The notes under the pieces: generated by a model
What the model saw: only the letters and a program-made list of their open reading frames with translations
Database searches by the model: none
Told to the model about the DNA's origin: nothing
Shown here: piece by piece, positions 48,338 through 61,600 of the stretch
Layout of the letters: each line of letters begins with the position of its first letter
How positions within the stretch are numbered: position 1 is the stretch's first letter
Program-made: the position numbers and the translations under genes
From: Pithys albifrons albifrons
Taxonomy: Eukaryota > Chordata > Aves > Passeriformes > Thamnophilidae
Length of the DNA stretch: 64,000 nucleotides
Reading direction: 5' to 3'
Assembly: GCF_047495875.1 (NCBI RefSeq)
Contig: NC_092462.1
Coordinates: 35,782,523-35,846,522, forward strand

Positions 48338-51300
48338 TCTGCTAATGCATTAAAGGCATCCTAAGGCTTAATGCAGGCAAATTAGTGGTTCTACAGGTAC
48401 TTCAGCACCTATGACAGCTGCCAAGTGATCACAGAAATTGCATGGCAGTTATTCCACTCCAGATGTGCTAGATGTCAAGGGGGAAGCTTCCATTTCTTCA
48501 GCTTCTATCATTTCTTTGAGCAAAAATCCACTTTAACTTGGAAATTGGGAAGCAATTCCACTTTCCAATTGCAGGACACAATTTAAATGCATGTCTATCC
48601 CTAAGAAGTGCTAGGAGGTCATTATGTTCATTCTGTTTATAACTGCTTAGTTTCTCTTTTAATTTTTCAGCTTCTGTTTTGTTTATTTTGTTGAGTAGAT
48701 TTTTGTTTGCATCTTTTTTTTTAATTTTTGCCCTCATTGTCCTTGTTATGGATTTAACATTCTTCAGTGTCATAAAGAGCCTGAAACCAGAAAACAAAAC
48801 AGAACATGTTACCTTTCAATACTGTGGGTCATAGTATTGTTCAAGTTCATAGACTAGTGTGTCCAGTTAAGCATCTAATTATGCTGATCAATGCCATCAT
48901 CCATTTAAATACTTGAATGAGGCCAGTTTCTGCTTCTGCAGTCTCTTAATTAGGTACAAAATCACTGATTTAAAAAAAAACAAACTTGATAAGCATGAGC
49001 CTTCTGTGATACTTTTCCTACTTTCCTATTTTTAAGTACCTCTGTTATTGTTACTGCTTTCCCAAGTATCAGGTACTGATATAATTTAAATTCAGAAAAT
49101 AATTAAGTGCACAATAACCCAGGCAAATATGCAGTTCCAAAAAGGTTCTAAAATTTGTGTTTCTAGGTAACACACATTATGTTTATAAATGACTGATCTG
49201 ACAAAAATTACTCTGCTGATAGACATTTAGCTCTGTGTTTTCAGTCATTTGTAGCAGGCTCTTAGGAAAAAAATAGATGACTAAGGCATGACAGATTCAA
49301 AAATGCATAGGTGTATATAAATCAAGAAGAAAGCAAAACTACCACTACGCTGTTTCATCCTGACTTTGTAAAAGGACAGCAAATTATGGCAGGTAGCTTT
49401 TACTCTAATTAGATTTCAATAGCCCGTACTTATGTTTAAGGCCTTTTGATTTTTTTTTTTTCTGACTCTGTAGATGTTTCTTAAGTGTTTGGGGTTTTTT
49501 ATATAAACTTCAAAAGGACATTCTATTTTATTAATTTGAAAGTAAAAAATCTTCTAATCATCATTATTTCTAAGTATTTAGACAACCTGAAGTGAAGTAT
49601 CTTACACATAGGAGATAACATTTTGTTATATGAATTTGCATACACCTCAATTACTACCTTTACTGCAACTTCAACACTTTTAGAAGGCATCCATTCTGTG
49701 TTTTACATGTAAAAATTAAATTTTGCTTCATTCAATCAAAAAATATATGGACATTCCACACTGTGCCTAACCTCTGATGAATGCCTCAGAAGTTTAATGG
49801 ATTTATAATAATTTAAATAAAAGGAAACCATGTGTTGTGATAACCTCAGACATTCAGCTAGAAGTATGAAATTTCATCATAGATTACTTAGGAAGTAATT
49901 CCTAGTACAAACATAATAGGAATTGTCAGATGACAGACTGAAGAGTTTTTTTCTAAATTGATAAAACTGCATATTTTGTGGAGAAGCTGTTTCCCTATTG
50001 TCACCAGGTTCTGTTGGCATATGTAAAATACTAGTTCAAACCCTTGCTTGTCATAGCAATCCTGAGGAAAAATCTACACCATTAAATTTCTAAAAGAAAC
50101 ATGTATACTTATCTTAAAAGGAAGCCACATATCCATGTCAGATCCTAACCCTATGGAACACCATCTGTGTACACGAGATGATAATACACAACAGGGCAAT
50201 GGATGAGAAACAAAGCCAGTCATTCACTTAAAAAGAAATAGTTCAACATGGCCTTCTCTTGTGACACATTAAATGCGATAGACAGAAGTGGCAGGGTGCT
50301 AATTACTCTAGTGATGTGATCCATTTTCTAAATAGTGAGAACATCAATAATTCATCAGAAGTGGCTGTTAAAAAATTTAATGTCTGACAATCCAAGCCTG
50401 GCAAATCAGAAGATAATCTTTTGTGTCTACTAGTTGGCATTCAGAGGCTTTCTTTTCATTATAAAATATAAATGCATTGTTCCTGCTTGAGGCAGTTTAG
50501 ATTATGAAAGATGACAGATGTATAATGTGTCTAGTTTTGATTGTTTCAGGTAGGAAGGCAGAACCCAGCAGACAGAAATGCAGATGTGACACACTTAATG
50601 AAAATTAGGTTTACAAATACGTTTAATAAAGTCTGAATGGTTTCTGCTAATAGTAGCAGCCCAATTACATGGAAGTGAGTATAGCTATATAAAAATAAAA
50701 ATATGAAGCAATCAGGTGGTTCTGCTGGCTGAATATTGCACTTCCAGTTAAGAAAATCCCCGTTGTTTATTCACAAGAGCTTCATTTAGCTGTTAATGTT
50801 AGCACCAACATTTCAGAGAGAGAGCATTAATGACTACAAAGTGTATCTCAGAAATGGACTGGCAAGGCATTCTCTTTGCTTACATGAATTTCTAGCTTTT
50901 ATATTTCTGCAGCAATGTAGACAAAAGTAATAAGTGATTAAAGCCATCTTGTTTAACCATGTCAGAGCATAATTTGAAGGTATATGTTTTTTGAATAGAA
51001 AAGGTTAGAAAGGTGTTTCTTTGTCGCCCAAGAATTAGAATGTAAGTACCTGTATAAGCTACAGCTCTGAAGAAAAGCACCACAGCCCTGCTATAGGTAG
51101 GCACTTAACTCCCATTCTGGCAAGTATATTCTCTCAAAATCAGTGACAATTAGGTGTTCAAATAAGAATTAGGTTCTCAAATAGCTTTGTGCATATGTGC
51201 CTATGTTTCAGATTGAAACAAGTTAAAAGCTTCAATTAGAATTTAAGTGAATCATAATATAATAGTCCTACTACAAGAAAATGGATTTAGCAATGCTATT

Positions 51301-51962
51301 TCTCTCCTTTAACTGCTCAAACAAAATTTTAATGAAAGCCTTATAAAACAATCTCATCATAGACAAACTGCTTAAATCCCCAAATCCTTAAATCATCAAT
51401 ATTTCAATTCTCATGATTTTTTCACCATAGACCAATAGACAGAATTTTATACTGTTTTGTAAGTCCCAAATGTAATCCTTCATTAAAATTTAGATTGATC
51501 CCTAAAGAAGATACTTCACACATTCTTGCTTCTGAGAACTGATAATTGAATTTTATCAGTTTTGTGATTAATGTAGGTGCTGAGAGTATGCTTGAATTAT
51601 TTTGCCACATAATGCAATGCACATGAAGTTTTTACTTTCTTTCTAAAATTCCTGAGACATTAGCTGCAACTTTCATTTCTGACAACTCAAAGTAATACAT
51701 TTCATCTTAACACCAGAAGAGTTTCTTTCACAAGCTGCCCATAAGTAAAGAGTAGTGTTAGTCCAGGACTAACTAGTACCTACAGATACAAGTCGTCTTG
51801 AATTATTTCACTTTAGGCTCTTGAAAGGGAACTTTTATTTACTTACCCAGAGAACTTCCAAGGTAACTCAAGCTGAAATTCAAAGATCATACAAGCAGTC
51901 ACTTATCCAAACTCTGGGGGAAAAAAGGAAAGTTATTTTTTTTCTGAGAATGGGTCCATGAA
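48338..51962. other. Gene-less stretch, 3.6 kb
   Basis: AT-rich intergenic DNA. The only item of note is a minus-strand, K/N-rich frame with a strong splice acceptor at 48498-48778, treated as a finding. No repeat is named. Confidence 0.55.
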
Positions 51963-52348
51963 AATCATACAATCATAGAATGACAGTATCAGCTGGGTTG
52001 GAAGAGACCTCCGAGGCCATCAAGTCAAATCCTTGATCCAACTCCACTGTAGTTATTAGATTATGGCACTCAGTGCCACGTCCAGTCTCATCTTAAAAAC
52101 CTCCAGGGACACTGAACCCACCACCTCCCTAGGCAGACCATTCCAATGCCTGATTACTCTCTCTGCAAAGAATTTCTTGCTGATATCCAACCTAAACCTT
52201 CCCTGGCAGAGCCTAAGCCTGTGCCCTACTGCTGGTTGCCTGGGAGAAGAGACCAACGCCCAATCTGGCTACAACCTCCTTACAGGTAGTTGTAGAGAGT
52301 GATAAGGTCTCCCCTCAGCCTCCTCTTCTCCAGGCTAAACAACCCCAA
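51963..52348 (-). mobile_element. CR1 LINE fragment, 3' end
   Basis: The plus strand starts AATCATACAATCATAGAATG, the complement of the CR1 tail, followed by GGTTGGAAGAGACCTCCGAG, CCATTCCAATGCCTGATTAC, GATATCCAACCTAAACCTTC, GATAAGGTCTCCCCTCAGCC and CCAGGCTAAACAACCCC. It is better preserved than the copy at 41064, so probably a younger subfamily. It is 5'-truncated. Confidence 0.95.
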
Positions 52349-53552
52349 ATCCAGAAATACTTTCTCAAAACTCAGAACAGCTTATATGAGAACATGTGTG
52401 ATCTTATAACCTGTATCCACTGAAGACCAAAGATCTAAATGAGCTGCATGCACATCAGAAAAAAAATGTATCTGAACTCTGCTGGAAGAACCGTTCTGAA
52501 GATACTGTAAACTGGTTCAAAATCATGCCAGGGAAACTGTAGGAAAAATCACTGCAAACTCAGCTTGTATAATGAGATAGCAAAAAATACCACAAACCCC
52601 TCCTATAAACAACTCACTAAAATTAGTCTACCTACATTAGTCTAAGCCAACCATTCTCAAAATCTTACAGTAAATCTGAAATATTAAAAGAAATGAATCT
52701 ATTCCATTTTTACAGAGATAATACTTTTCATGAACTCCTACCAGAAATGCCCAGGCTCTATAATGAAAGCCTTACTTTAATGCTTTATCTTCTGTCTGGT
52801 TCATTTAAGGTTTATTAAATCCTGTGGTTAACAGTCAACTGACTTTTATAATTGCTTTTTTTCTGAAAAAAAATCAATTCTATCTTTTTCCAGTCACTAA
52901 ATCAATGTATGGGAAGAATAAAGATACATTTTCATAACTTTAGATTTATTATTGATTGTTATTCTTGTTGATAGCACAGTCCATTACTTTGTGAAAGTCA
53001 AATCTTCAAGTCAAAAAGAAAAAACCACAACCAAACAAGACAACATCACAGATAATCTGGAGATTGTTCCATCTCTTCACTATGGAATCAGTTCCATCTG
53101 AATGGGACATAAAGAGGAGGAAAAAACCAAACAAACACAAAAAGCCCCCAAACAAACCAAAAACAAGAAGGAAAGATATCCATAAGCCATGTGGTGTGAC
53201 TCAATGACTTCTGGCAACATAAACAACGTTATGAAGGGAGAGGTTTCCCCAAAATTCTTGTAGTTCACTAGTATATTTTGAGATTTTATTTATGGTTAAT
53301 CATGTTTTGGAGGGAAAATGAATCAATGTCCCCATTGGGAGAAATGCATTTCTGGAGCTACAGACTTTTTCACTGAACAAAAACTTAAATTCTGACTACA
53401 GCTGGGTTGACTTTTAGGAAGAGGTCCAGTATTCGAGAAGTCAAAGATGAAAAACAATTATAATTCAGTGGAAAACTAGAGTTACATTTCACCAAAAACC
53501 AAACCATTTTATTATGATAGATTTGTTCTGCATTTCATGCAAATATATTTTT
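52349..53552. other. Gene-less AT-rich stretch
   Basis: AT-rich intergenic DNA with a run of A/C-rich sequence near 53010-53170. No exon or repeat is supported. Confidence 0.55.
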
Positions 53553-53685
53553 CAAGGCCAGATTTGATAAGGCCTTGATCAGCTTGGTCTAGTGGGAGGT
53601 GTCTCTGCCCATGGCACTGTGTGTTGGAACTAGATGGTTTTTAAAGTCACTTCCAAGTCCTTAACATTCAATTAATATTATGTGG
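53553..53685 (+). mobile_element. CR1 LINE, extreme 3' tip
   Basis: The sequence GGCCTTGATCAGCTTGGTCT, then GTGTCTCTGCCCATGGCA, GTTGGAACTAGATGG and CACTTCCAAGTCC is the CR1 3' UTR in sense orientation. Only ~130 bases remain, a severe 5' truncation. The terminal tail units are eroded. Confidence 0.88.
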
Positions 53686-56600
53686 AATTATGTTGCTATG
53701 TCTCCATAATATTGCCTATATAACTGGATTTTAATAAAAACAAAAAGCAATCTTAAATGAAATAGTTTTTTTTTTACTTTTCCCTTGAAAAATGATACCA
53801 TCATAGATTCAAAGCTCATTAATCCACTATTCTGAATATTAGAAATGTCAAACTCTATACCATGCTGTTTTTTATGGAAGTTTCCTGTAACCTGGCTTCA
53901 CATTCCAGCTTAACCTAAAAACTTTTTCAGAAGACATTTGCTAGTTTGCATCTGCCCACATCACCATCACCTACTGTACTTCCAACTGCTGCCCTAGAGC
54001 TACTCTAGCATAGATTCCTTTAGTCTGTACTGTAGTAATTACTTTGCACTTGTTACCAAAGTCCTAGTAACTTATAATTTAATATTTTATTTTTAATATT
54101 GTGTTTTCTTTTCAGATGAAATACTCTGTATGCCTATTCAAAATCCTGTGTATTTTGGTACTTTTTGAGTTATTTTGTTTATTACTACCTACTGAACATG
54201 AAGATAAAAAAATGTAACTATTAAACTCTGAAGAAGTTCCTAGTGCCCAATTTTCAACTATCATATCATTTGATGACTTACCTAAATATTTTTTTTATAT
54301 TTTTCCCTGCAGTAATTAAAATATTTACCATGTAAATATCTGCCTTTTATTCCTCTGCAAGTGGTTAAAGTATCACTTTTGTGATAACTCTAAAGGTCAC
54401 CTTCATCAGGCAGCATTAAAGGAAATCATCTTTCACAGCTGTTTGTTTCCGTAGGAGAATACAGAGAAGCCATGAGAACGTTACTGTGATTTTGTTACCT
54501 TTGGAGAAGGTTTATTATTTAGCTGTCCCTATTAGTAATTCAAAGCACTAGATTGGTGAGGCAAACTCAAGATTCTCCCCCTACCCACATACATTTGTGC
54601 CTAAACAATTGGGGAAAGATGGATTTAAAAAAAAAAAAAAGTGAAGAGAGAATAGGTTGCCCTTAGAAACAGTAACTAAAAGCCGCAAAGTTTGATTTAA
54701 AAATCCACAGATTGACAGTTATTTTGTTTCCAGAAACTTTACCCAAATGAAACCTAGGTAATTATAAGAAACAGCAGAGTGGCAATGATTTGAACAGCAT
54801 ATTAATTTGAAGAGCAGTACTCAGATTTGGGGATGACTAAGCCCTTTTGGTCTTTTTTACCTTGGAAACAGGAGCTCCGTGTTGTGCACCATTAAGCAAG
54901 CAGCAAACTCTTTGCATTGATGTTTCTCTTTAATGTGATATCAAATAATATATCTGGCAAGACCAACCCCTTTACTTTGGCTATGTAAGTCCTGCAGAAA
55001 GGGATTAAGGACTTCAGAGTAACTTCATTGGTTTGAAATTTAGACGCAGGGTATGAACTGCCATATCTGTTGTTTTGCCAATATTCAGAGCTGCTCAAAA
55101 AGGGTGAGAGGTGAGAAAGCAAGGCAGCTCAGAAGCTCTCTTCTATCATTGCCATATTTCCATAAGGGACTTTACAGCCCTGTATGTAGGGCATTTAATG
55201 GTTGTCTTCTCTTTTTTAACTCAAAACTGAATGGAAAGTTAGTTTTTTATATCCTACAAAATTTTAGTAAGAAGCTGTCTGAAGTGCCCAGTGATAGAAG
55301 CTAGAAAGAGGGATGTATCTGAAGCGGTATCCTTTCCCAAGCTGAGACACTGATTTATAGGATGAGGGAGGGCCCCTCTGTGTGAATAGGCTTGCCAGCA
55401 CACAGTGCACACAAGTAGGGATCTAACAGTATTCTTTATTAAGGAAAAAAATAAAGCAACCAAGCAAAGTAGAAAAAAAGCAGTTCTATTCACCTATCTC
55501 ATCATTTTGTCTTTTGTCAATAGCCAAAGAATTCACTGAAAACAAAAACCAAATCAAACCAACAACACAAGAAATTCAAGTTGAATCAGGACTGAAACCA
55601 GTTGCTGGGATATCCAGACCAAAGTATCCATTATTCAAGCACAAGTAAACTGCTCCTACTGAAACCTGATACAACACAGGAAGAAATTTAAGGCCTGTAA
55701 ATTTAAATAAGTTATACCTATCAACAAATTAGCACTTAGCTAATAATTTCCAACCCATATCCAATTAAGTGTCTTGAGGAGAGTTTAGCCACCCAGACTC
55801 CCTGTCATTAAAGGAAAACAAATAGCACCTGCCTCTATGGAAGCCACTCCCTCAGGGTCTCTTACTGTATCACCAAAATGTACTGAAGAAGCAGAGGCCA
55901 AGTTGTTTCTCAACCTAAACATCTTGGTTAGATGCTTAAGGTCTGTAGGGATGAAACTGAACTGTAGAATCAGTAGGTATAAAGAAAGACAAAGTTTTAC
56001 CTAAGCCAAAATCACTATTTGTCTCACATTATACAGAAACATGACTATATAGAAGACTGAGTCAAGACCCTTTCTGAGGAATGTGGTGTAAGAGGATTTC
56101 CATGACAGAAAATTCATTTATTCAGCCCTCTTATGAAAACTAGTGCACGACCTAATATATGTATTACATAAATCTTTCATTGGCTTATTTTTGTGATGCA
56201 CTTGTCAGCCATGTACTGTATATTACAAAACTCAGACATCTCAAAAACAAATATCTGTTCTTCATATGAGCAGCAAAAGACACTACCACAATCTCTATCT
56301 GCCTCAGACTTTATCAGGAAACATTAAACCTATGAAAACTCCTTGCCTAACTTTGAGGTTAGAATCAATTCCCATGTCACTGACAAAGAAATTAAAGTAT
56401 TCTGCATATTCCAAGTAGAAGTGTGATGTTTGAAGGCTTGAGATTTTATAGATTCCACATGGTATATACTGTTAAAATCTTGGCACTTCTAGTTAGTAAA
56501 TTCTAATGCAAAGCCAGGAAACAATCCCTTTTAATCTGTGACAAAATAGAAGGGACTGAATGCTAATTTTTTTCTGTTTTAAATGGATATCCAGTGGTCA

Positions 56601-57639
56601 GCTCATTAGGTAGAAAATCCACCTTCTGATACAGACTCTATCATGTGTTCTACTTTAAAGCTGTTCCATTTTCCACACCATAACTGAGTGCTCTGATACA
56701 TGTTCTTTCTCAGTTTAGCAGTCATGAGAGAAGCACGTAATTCTGGAGGGGCCTAACTAATGCTACTTTCCACCTGTAAAGTTTTACTTCCCTTCCCCTT
56801 TAATTCTACCCTCAGCTCTGCTGTGGGCTTATGCAGAGATGTTCCAAAGTCAACCAGGTTTCCTGCAGGTGTCCCAAGAGAACAGCAGTAATGCATTTCT
56901 TAACAAGTGAATATGTTGACAGACATATGAGGCAATGGTGTGAGGCAGTGATGTGGTTGAAGCCTTTCACATTTAACATTTATGCCTCTCATTACAACAA
57001 AGGCTGTAATTTCTCCTTCCCACATCTAGGCTTTTGATAGCTTCACCTCAGTGTGGAGATCATTCATGTCTCCCATCCTCTGCTGAGAGAAAGGCAGCAA
57101 AAGGAGCGATAGAGTTTGTCTAGGATCAAAAATACCCTCTAAAGGTGCTTACTTTTCCGTCTAGGCACAGAGGCTAGAGCACCTCCTAATTTAGGCAGCC
57201 CAGCCAAGTGCTTAACATTACCTCTGTGACAATCAGCCATATCAATTATCCTCTTTGCTTTCCAAGTTGTTATGAGCTATAACCATACACATGCTGAGGG
57301 AACAGTGGTTGTGCCTGACAGATTGCCCCAAAAGTAAAAAAAGGTCCAAAGTACTGGCTGTGCAGAGCACAGCTATTTGAGATAATTGTGTTATTTAATT
57401 CTGGTAATGGCATTTTTAAATAAATATGGAGGCATTGGGTGAAAATTATCTGTAATTTTCTGTTCCTTCTTCTGGTTACCCATGTTGTTGTAGTTATTGC
57501 CTGGTAATATCTTGAAAAAACTACAGAGCACTGGAAAAAATAACTAGTTTGATAAGTTTTGATAAGGGAAAATTCACCCTTTAATAGAAACACATTTTAT
57601 GACCTTGTGACTTTATACAAGAAATATGCAGAAGAGAAA
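53686..57639. other. Gene-less stretch, 4 kb
   Basis: AT-rich intergenic DNA with an A run near 54629. Short frames are unsupported. Nothing can be named. Confidence 0.55.
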
Positions 57640-58657
57640 AACATGCTTAAAGTCTACCTTGATAATTCCTGTTTTATTGAAAAACAATCCTCCTGGAAAG
57701 TATTTGCAAACAAATTAAACTTGAAACACTATAAAGTCTTTGGAAATAGTAAGCACGGTTTCAAGAAGCCTTCCACAGTGGGGAGGCTGCCTTGGTGGAT
57801 GAGGGGAGAGCCATGGGTATTTTTTACCTTGACTTTAGTAAGATCTTTGACAGTGTCTCCCCTGTGATCAGTGGCACAAGGTCCAGCTGAGGCAAGTTAG
57901 AAGTGCTGTATCTCAGGGCTGACTAATGGGCCCAAGGCTGGTCAACATTTTCATTGATGACCTAGGCAATGGGACAGAGTACAGACTCAGCAAGTTCACA
58001 GATAGTACAAACCAGGGAGGAGTAGATAATATATCAGAGTTGTGCCTTCGTTCAGAGAGACCTGGGCAAGTGGGAGAATGGCTGACAGGAACTTCATGCA
58101 GTTCAACAAGAAGAAGTGCAGCATCCTACACCTAGGAAGAAATATCCCCAAACACCTGTATATCCTGGGGGCTGATCAGCTGAAAAGTAGCTTTCCTGAG
58201 AAGGGCCTTAATGTCCTGGGGGACAACAAGATCACCAGAAGCCAGCAGTGCATCCTTGAAGCAAAAAGTAGGCAGAGTCCCCAGCTGAATGAGGAAGACC
58301 ACTGCCATCAGGTGGATGCAGGTTATCTTTCCCCCCTTCTCAGCATGGATAAGGCCACACCTTAACAGCCAAGTCCAGTTTTGAGCTTCTCAGTACAAGC
58401 AAGACATGGACTTATTTGGGCAAGTCTGGCATAAGGCTGCAGAGGTGATTGAGAGACTGGAGCATCTCTCATATGGGCTGAGAGAGCTGGGACTGTTCAG
58501 TATGGAAAAAAGAAGGCTCACAGAGGAGCTCATCAGTGTGTATACACACCTGGTGAAAGAGAACTAAGAAACAGGAGCCACACTGCCTATACCAAGAGGT
58601 TGGACCAGATGACGTCCAGTGGTCCCTTCCAGTCTTACCCAGTTTGTAATACTGTGA
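57640..58657 (+). mobile_element. CR1 LINE fragment with altered RT motif and 3' deletion
   Basis: A roughly 1-kb sense CR1 copy (left edge blurred). It retains a DFSK block at about 57833-57844, the phrase FIDDLGNGTEYRLSKFTDST at about 57947-58006 where the catalytic FADD motif reads FTDS, and the untranslated end GGTTGGACCAGATGACGTCC then CCTTCCAGTC. Between about 58550 and 58600 several hundred bases of the usual 3' region are missing. The copy is inactive. Confidence 0.92.
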
Positions 58658-61600
58658 AGTAACTATTGTGTTTGGTTTTTTTCACCTGAACATCTTAAGT
58701 AAAATATCTCAAGAGAAAATTCAACTAAAAAAAATAAAATTAAAAACTCCCCAGGCAGATAGATGAGCTGGAACAGGGAAAAGGAATCAGCCAAGCGACA
58801 ATAATTCAGATTAGCTAAGGGTCTCCTGCCTTACCTGAAACAATTCAAAGTCTGCTTTGGTGGATATGTACAAAAGATCTAATACAATTCATTTAAGTAA
58901 AGACAAAAAGTGTAAGGTAAAAATGTAAGCCAAATTATATCATTAAGTGAGGAAAAACATTACACAGAGCACCAAAACTCCCTGGAGACAGTAAATACAG
59001 AATCAGAACTGGGCTTTTCCTAGTGTAGCTCATAAAGAGAGAGATGAAAATAGCAGGAATATATAGTTGATTAATGTGACACTTTCCCTTGACTCAGAAT
59101 GCATTTTTAAGCCATCTAGCAAGCAACTTCTTTCTCAAAATCTCACATTCAAAGCACACATGATCTGTTGCCTCTAGACCCTCTCTAAAAGAGACTGTCT
59201 TCTTTATAAGAGTCTAAATAACCCATTCTCTACCAGCTTCAGTGTTACACCTGTAATCACAACATTTTTGTCCTGCTGTAGGGCTCTGCCTTTCTCTGCC
59301 TCAGTTTCTCATTTGTTAAATGGGCAAAATCACATTTTCAAACTTGACAGAGATGTTCATATTATAGTATATTAAAAGTTGAGGGTTTTAGATATATTGA
59401 TACAGATTGCAAATTTGATAAGTAGTTCTATCATCTGTATTTATAAACAAAGGAATGCAAATTATCATAGAATTATCTTTGAATTCCACTTTCAGAAAAT
59501 CATGGTGGTGTTTCTCATTTGTTTACTTTATTCCAATAGAAAAAATGGTACACGTAGTGCAAACTACAAGAAAATAGACTACAACATTACCTTTCCTGCA
59601 GCACTCTCATTTCTTTCCTGTCTGCTCAGATAATGTATTTTTAAATTCCATTCATCCTATTTCCATTCTTTTGAAATAATCTTCATCCTGTAAGGTTCTC
59701 CATTTCCATTCTTTTATGTTTAAATAATAATGGAAAAGGAGATGCTTGGGGGTTGGGGGACTGGGGGGTTCTGCCTGCAGGCTGGTATCACAAAAATGTG
59801 AAAGCATGCATGGAGAACTGGAAAAAGAACTCCTATAAAGATGATACAAACCTAAAACTGCAGCCATCTGGAGCAAGAGTGATGCCTGCCGTGAACTTAC
59901 AAACCTCAAACTCTAAAAAGTTTTCAAGCTGAATGAATTCACATCTGTCAGACAAACAGGCAGACCTTAATGCAATGGAATGCAACATGACACTTAGATG
60001 CAATTAAAATTATAATTAGAGAGCCTTACCTAATGTGATCACAGTAATCTGGGATCAACGTTTTTTTCTGGTACAGACTGAAAGGAAGGCCCAGTCTAGT
60101 ACAGAGATTAATCTCATGGCTGCAGCCAACTTGCCCCTTACCCAGGAAGGGCTCTTTCTGCCTGGAGCAACCCCAGGCATGGCTAGTTGATGCTGTTCTC
60201 AGGAAGCTATTTATGTTTTTGAAGCCCAAGAGCAACCATTTCAGGTTCTTGGCTATATATCTGTACCAAATAAGGTTACCTGCTTTCCAGCTTTCCAGCC
60301 TAAATACAAGTAGAAAGATGATGCTGTTTATTAATACCCACTGGACATCCAAGCCAGCCATGTACTCCATGCCAAATTTGTTTGATTCAGAGGATCAAAA
60401 CTTCAGTCTGGGGATCTGAACCAAGATCTCACACAAACAAGGCAAAGCTGCCCAGTGCATGCATATTCAGAATGTGGACAGATTTGTTATGGGAGAGGAG
60501 TAGAGTAAAGTGGACTCTAGTCGCCTCTCAGCTGAACACTCAGTAATGAGACAGAGGACTGCATGGCCATAAATGTTACAGGGTCTGGCTATACACTGGT
60601 TCCATGTCCAAACACTCTCAATGAAGAATTACATTATTTTTAGCATATTTTATCAGCTATGATACTGTCTCTTTCTCAGAATTTTTATTTGATGTGTTAA
60701 ATCTTTAGATTTAAGATAAATACAAAAATGAATATAGTATAAAAATCAGAGATTAAAAGCAGCTGAAAAGGCATATTATACCTTTTACCTTTTCACAGTA
60801 AGGAAAATTGATGTTTACATATTATGCCAATCTAAAATAAAGTAACAAATGTTTTCTTTAGGCTCTTTTAAAAATTATAACAGTAGTGTTTCTAGAGTTT
60901 ACATATTTAATTTAGGAGTAATTTTTAACTATTTAACTGATAAAATTTCTCTACCTGCAAGAGACCTAGTAATTTGTAAAATCTTTGGCTTTAAAGATAT
61001 GAATGCCATCATAAAAGATCAGGGCACAGCCTTACTTATCTTGACAAGTCCAAGGCAATTATGCAGGATTTCTGAGAGAAAAATCAGCCACTATTTTTAG
61101 AAGTTTGTGTAGTACTAAATGAAAGGGACAGTAGATAAACCACTAAGTATTCAGAAACACAGTGGTATTGTTTGCAGGTGTTATAAAAATAATTTTTAAT
61201 AACTCCATCAAAGAACACTAAGCTCATCAGCTGTGAAAATGACAACATATTATGCACAAGCTGAGTCTTCAGCATAACAAAAATTAGGAAATTATAAGCA
61301 AACATCTCTTCTGAATTCCTTTTTTTTTCCCGGGCTGATCTGCATGAGGCAACTGCATGCTAATAGAACCAGGATGCTATATACCACATCTAACAGCTTA
61401 GTAAGAAACCAATTCATTACTACTATGTTTAAATGGTTTTCTAAGTGTTACAGGGAAATTTCTGTGATGTACTGCTTTAGTTATTTGACTAGGAAGATTG
61501 GAGTTCTCTTGTGAAAGGTAAACCTGAAGGAGCAGGCTTGGAACAAGAAGAGTATTCTCTGACTATGGTTTTTTTATGTTAACATCAGACTGCCAGAAAG

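Noticed and set aside
57559..57867. 102-codon plus-strand frame
   Set aside because: Its right half runs out of frame through a CR1 fragment and its left half is AT-rich flank, with no coherent protein.
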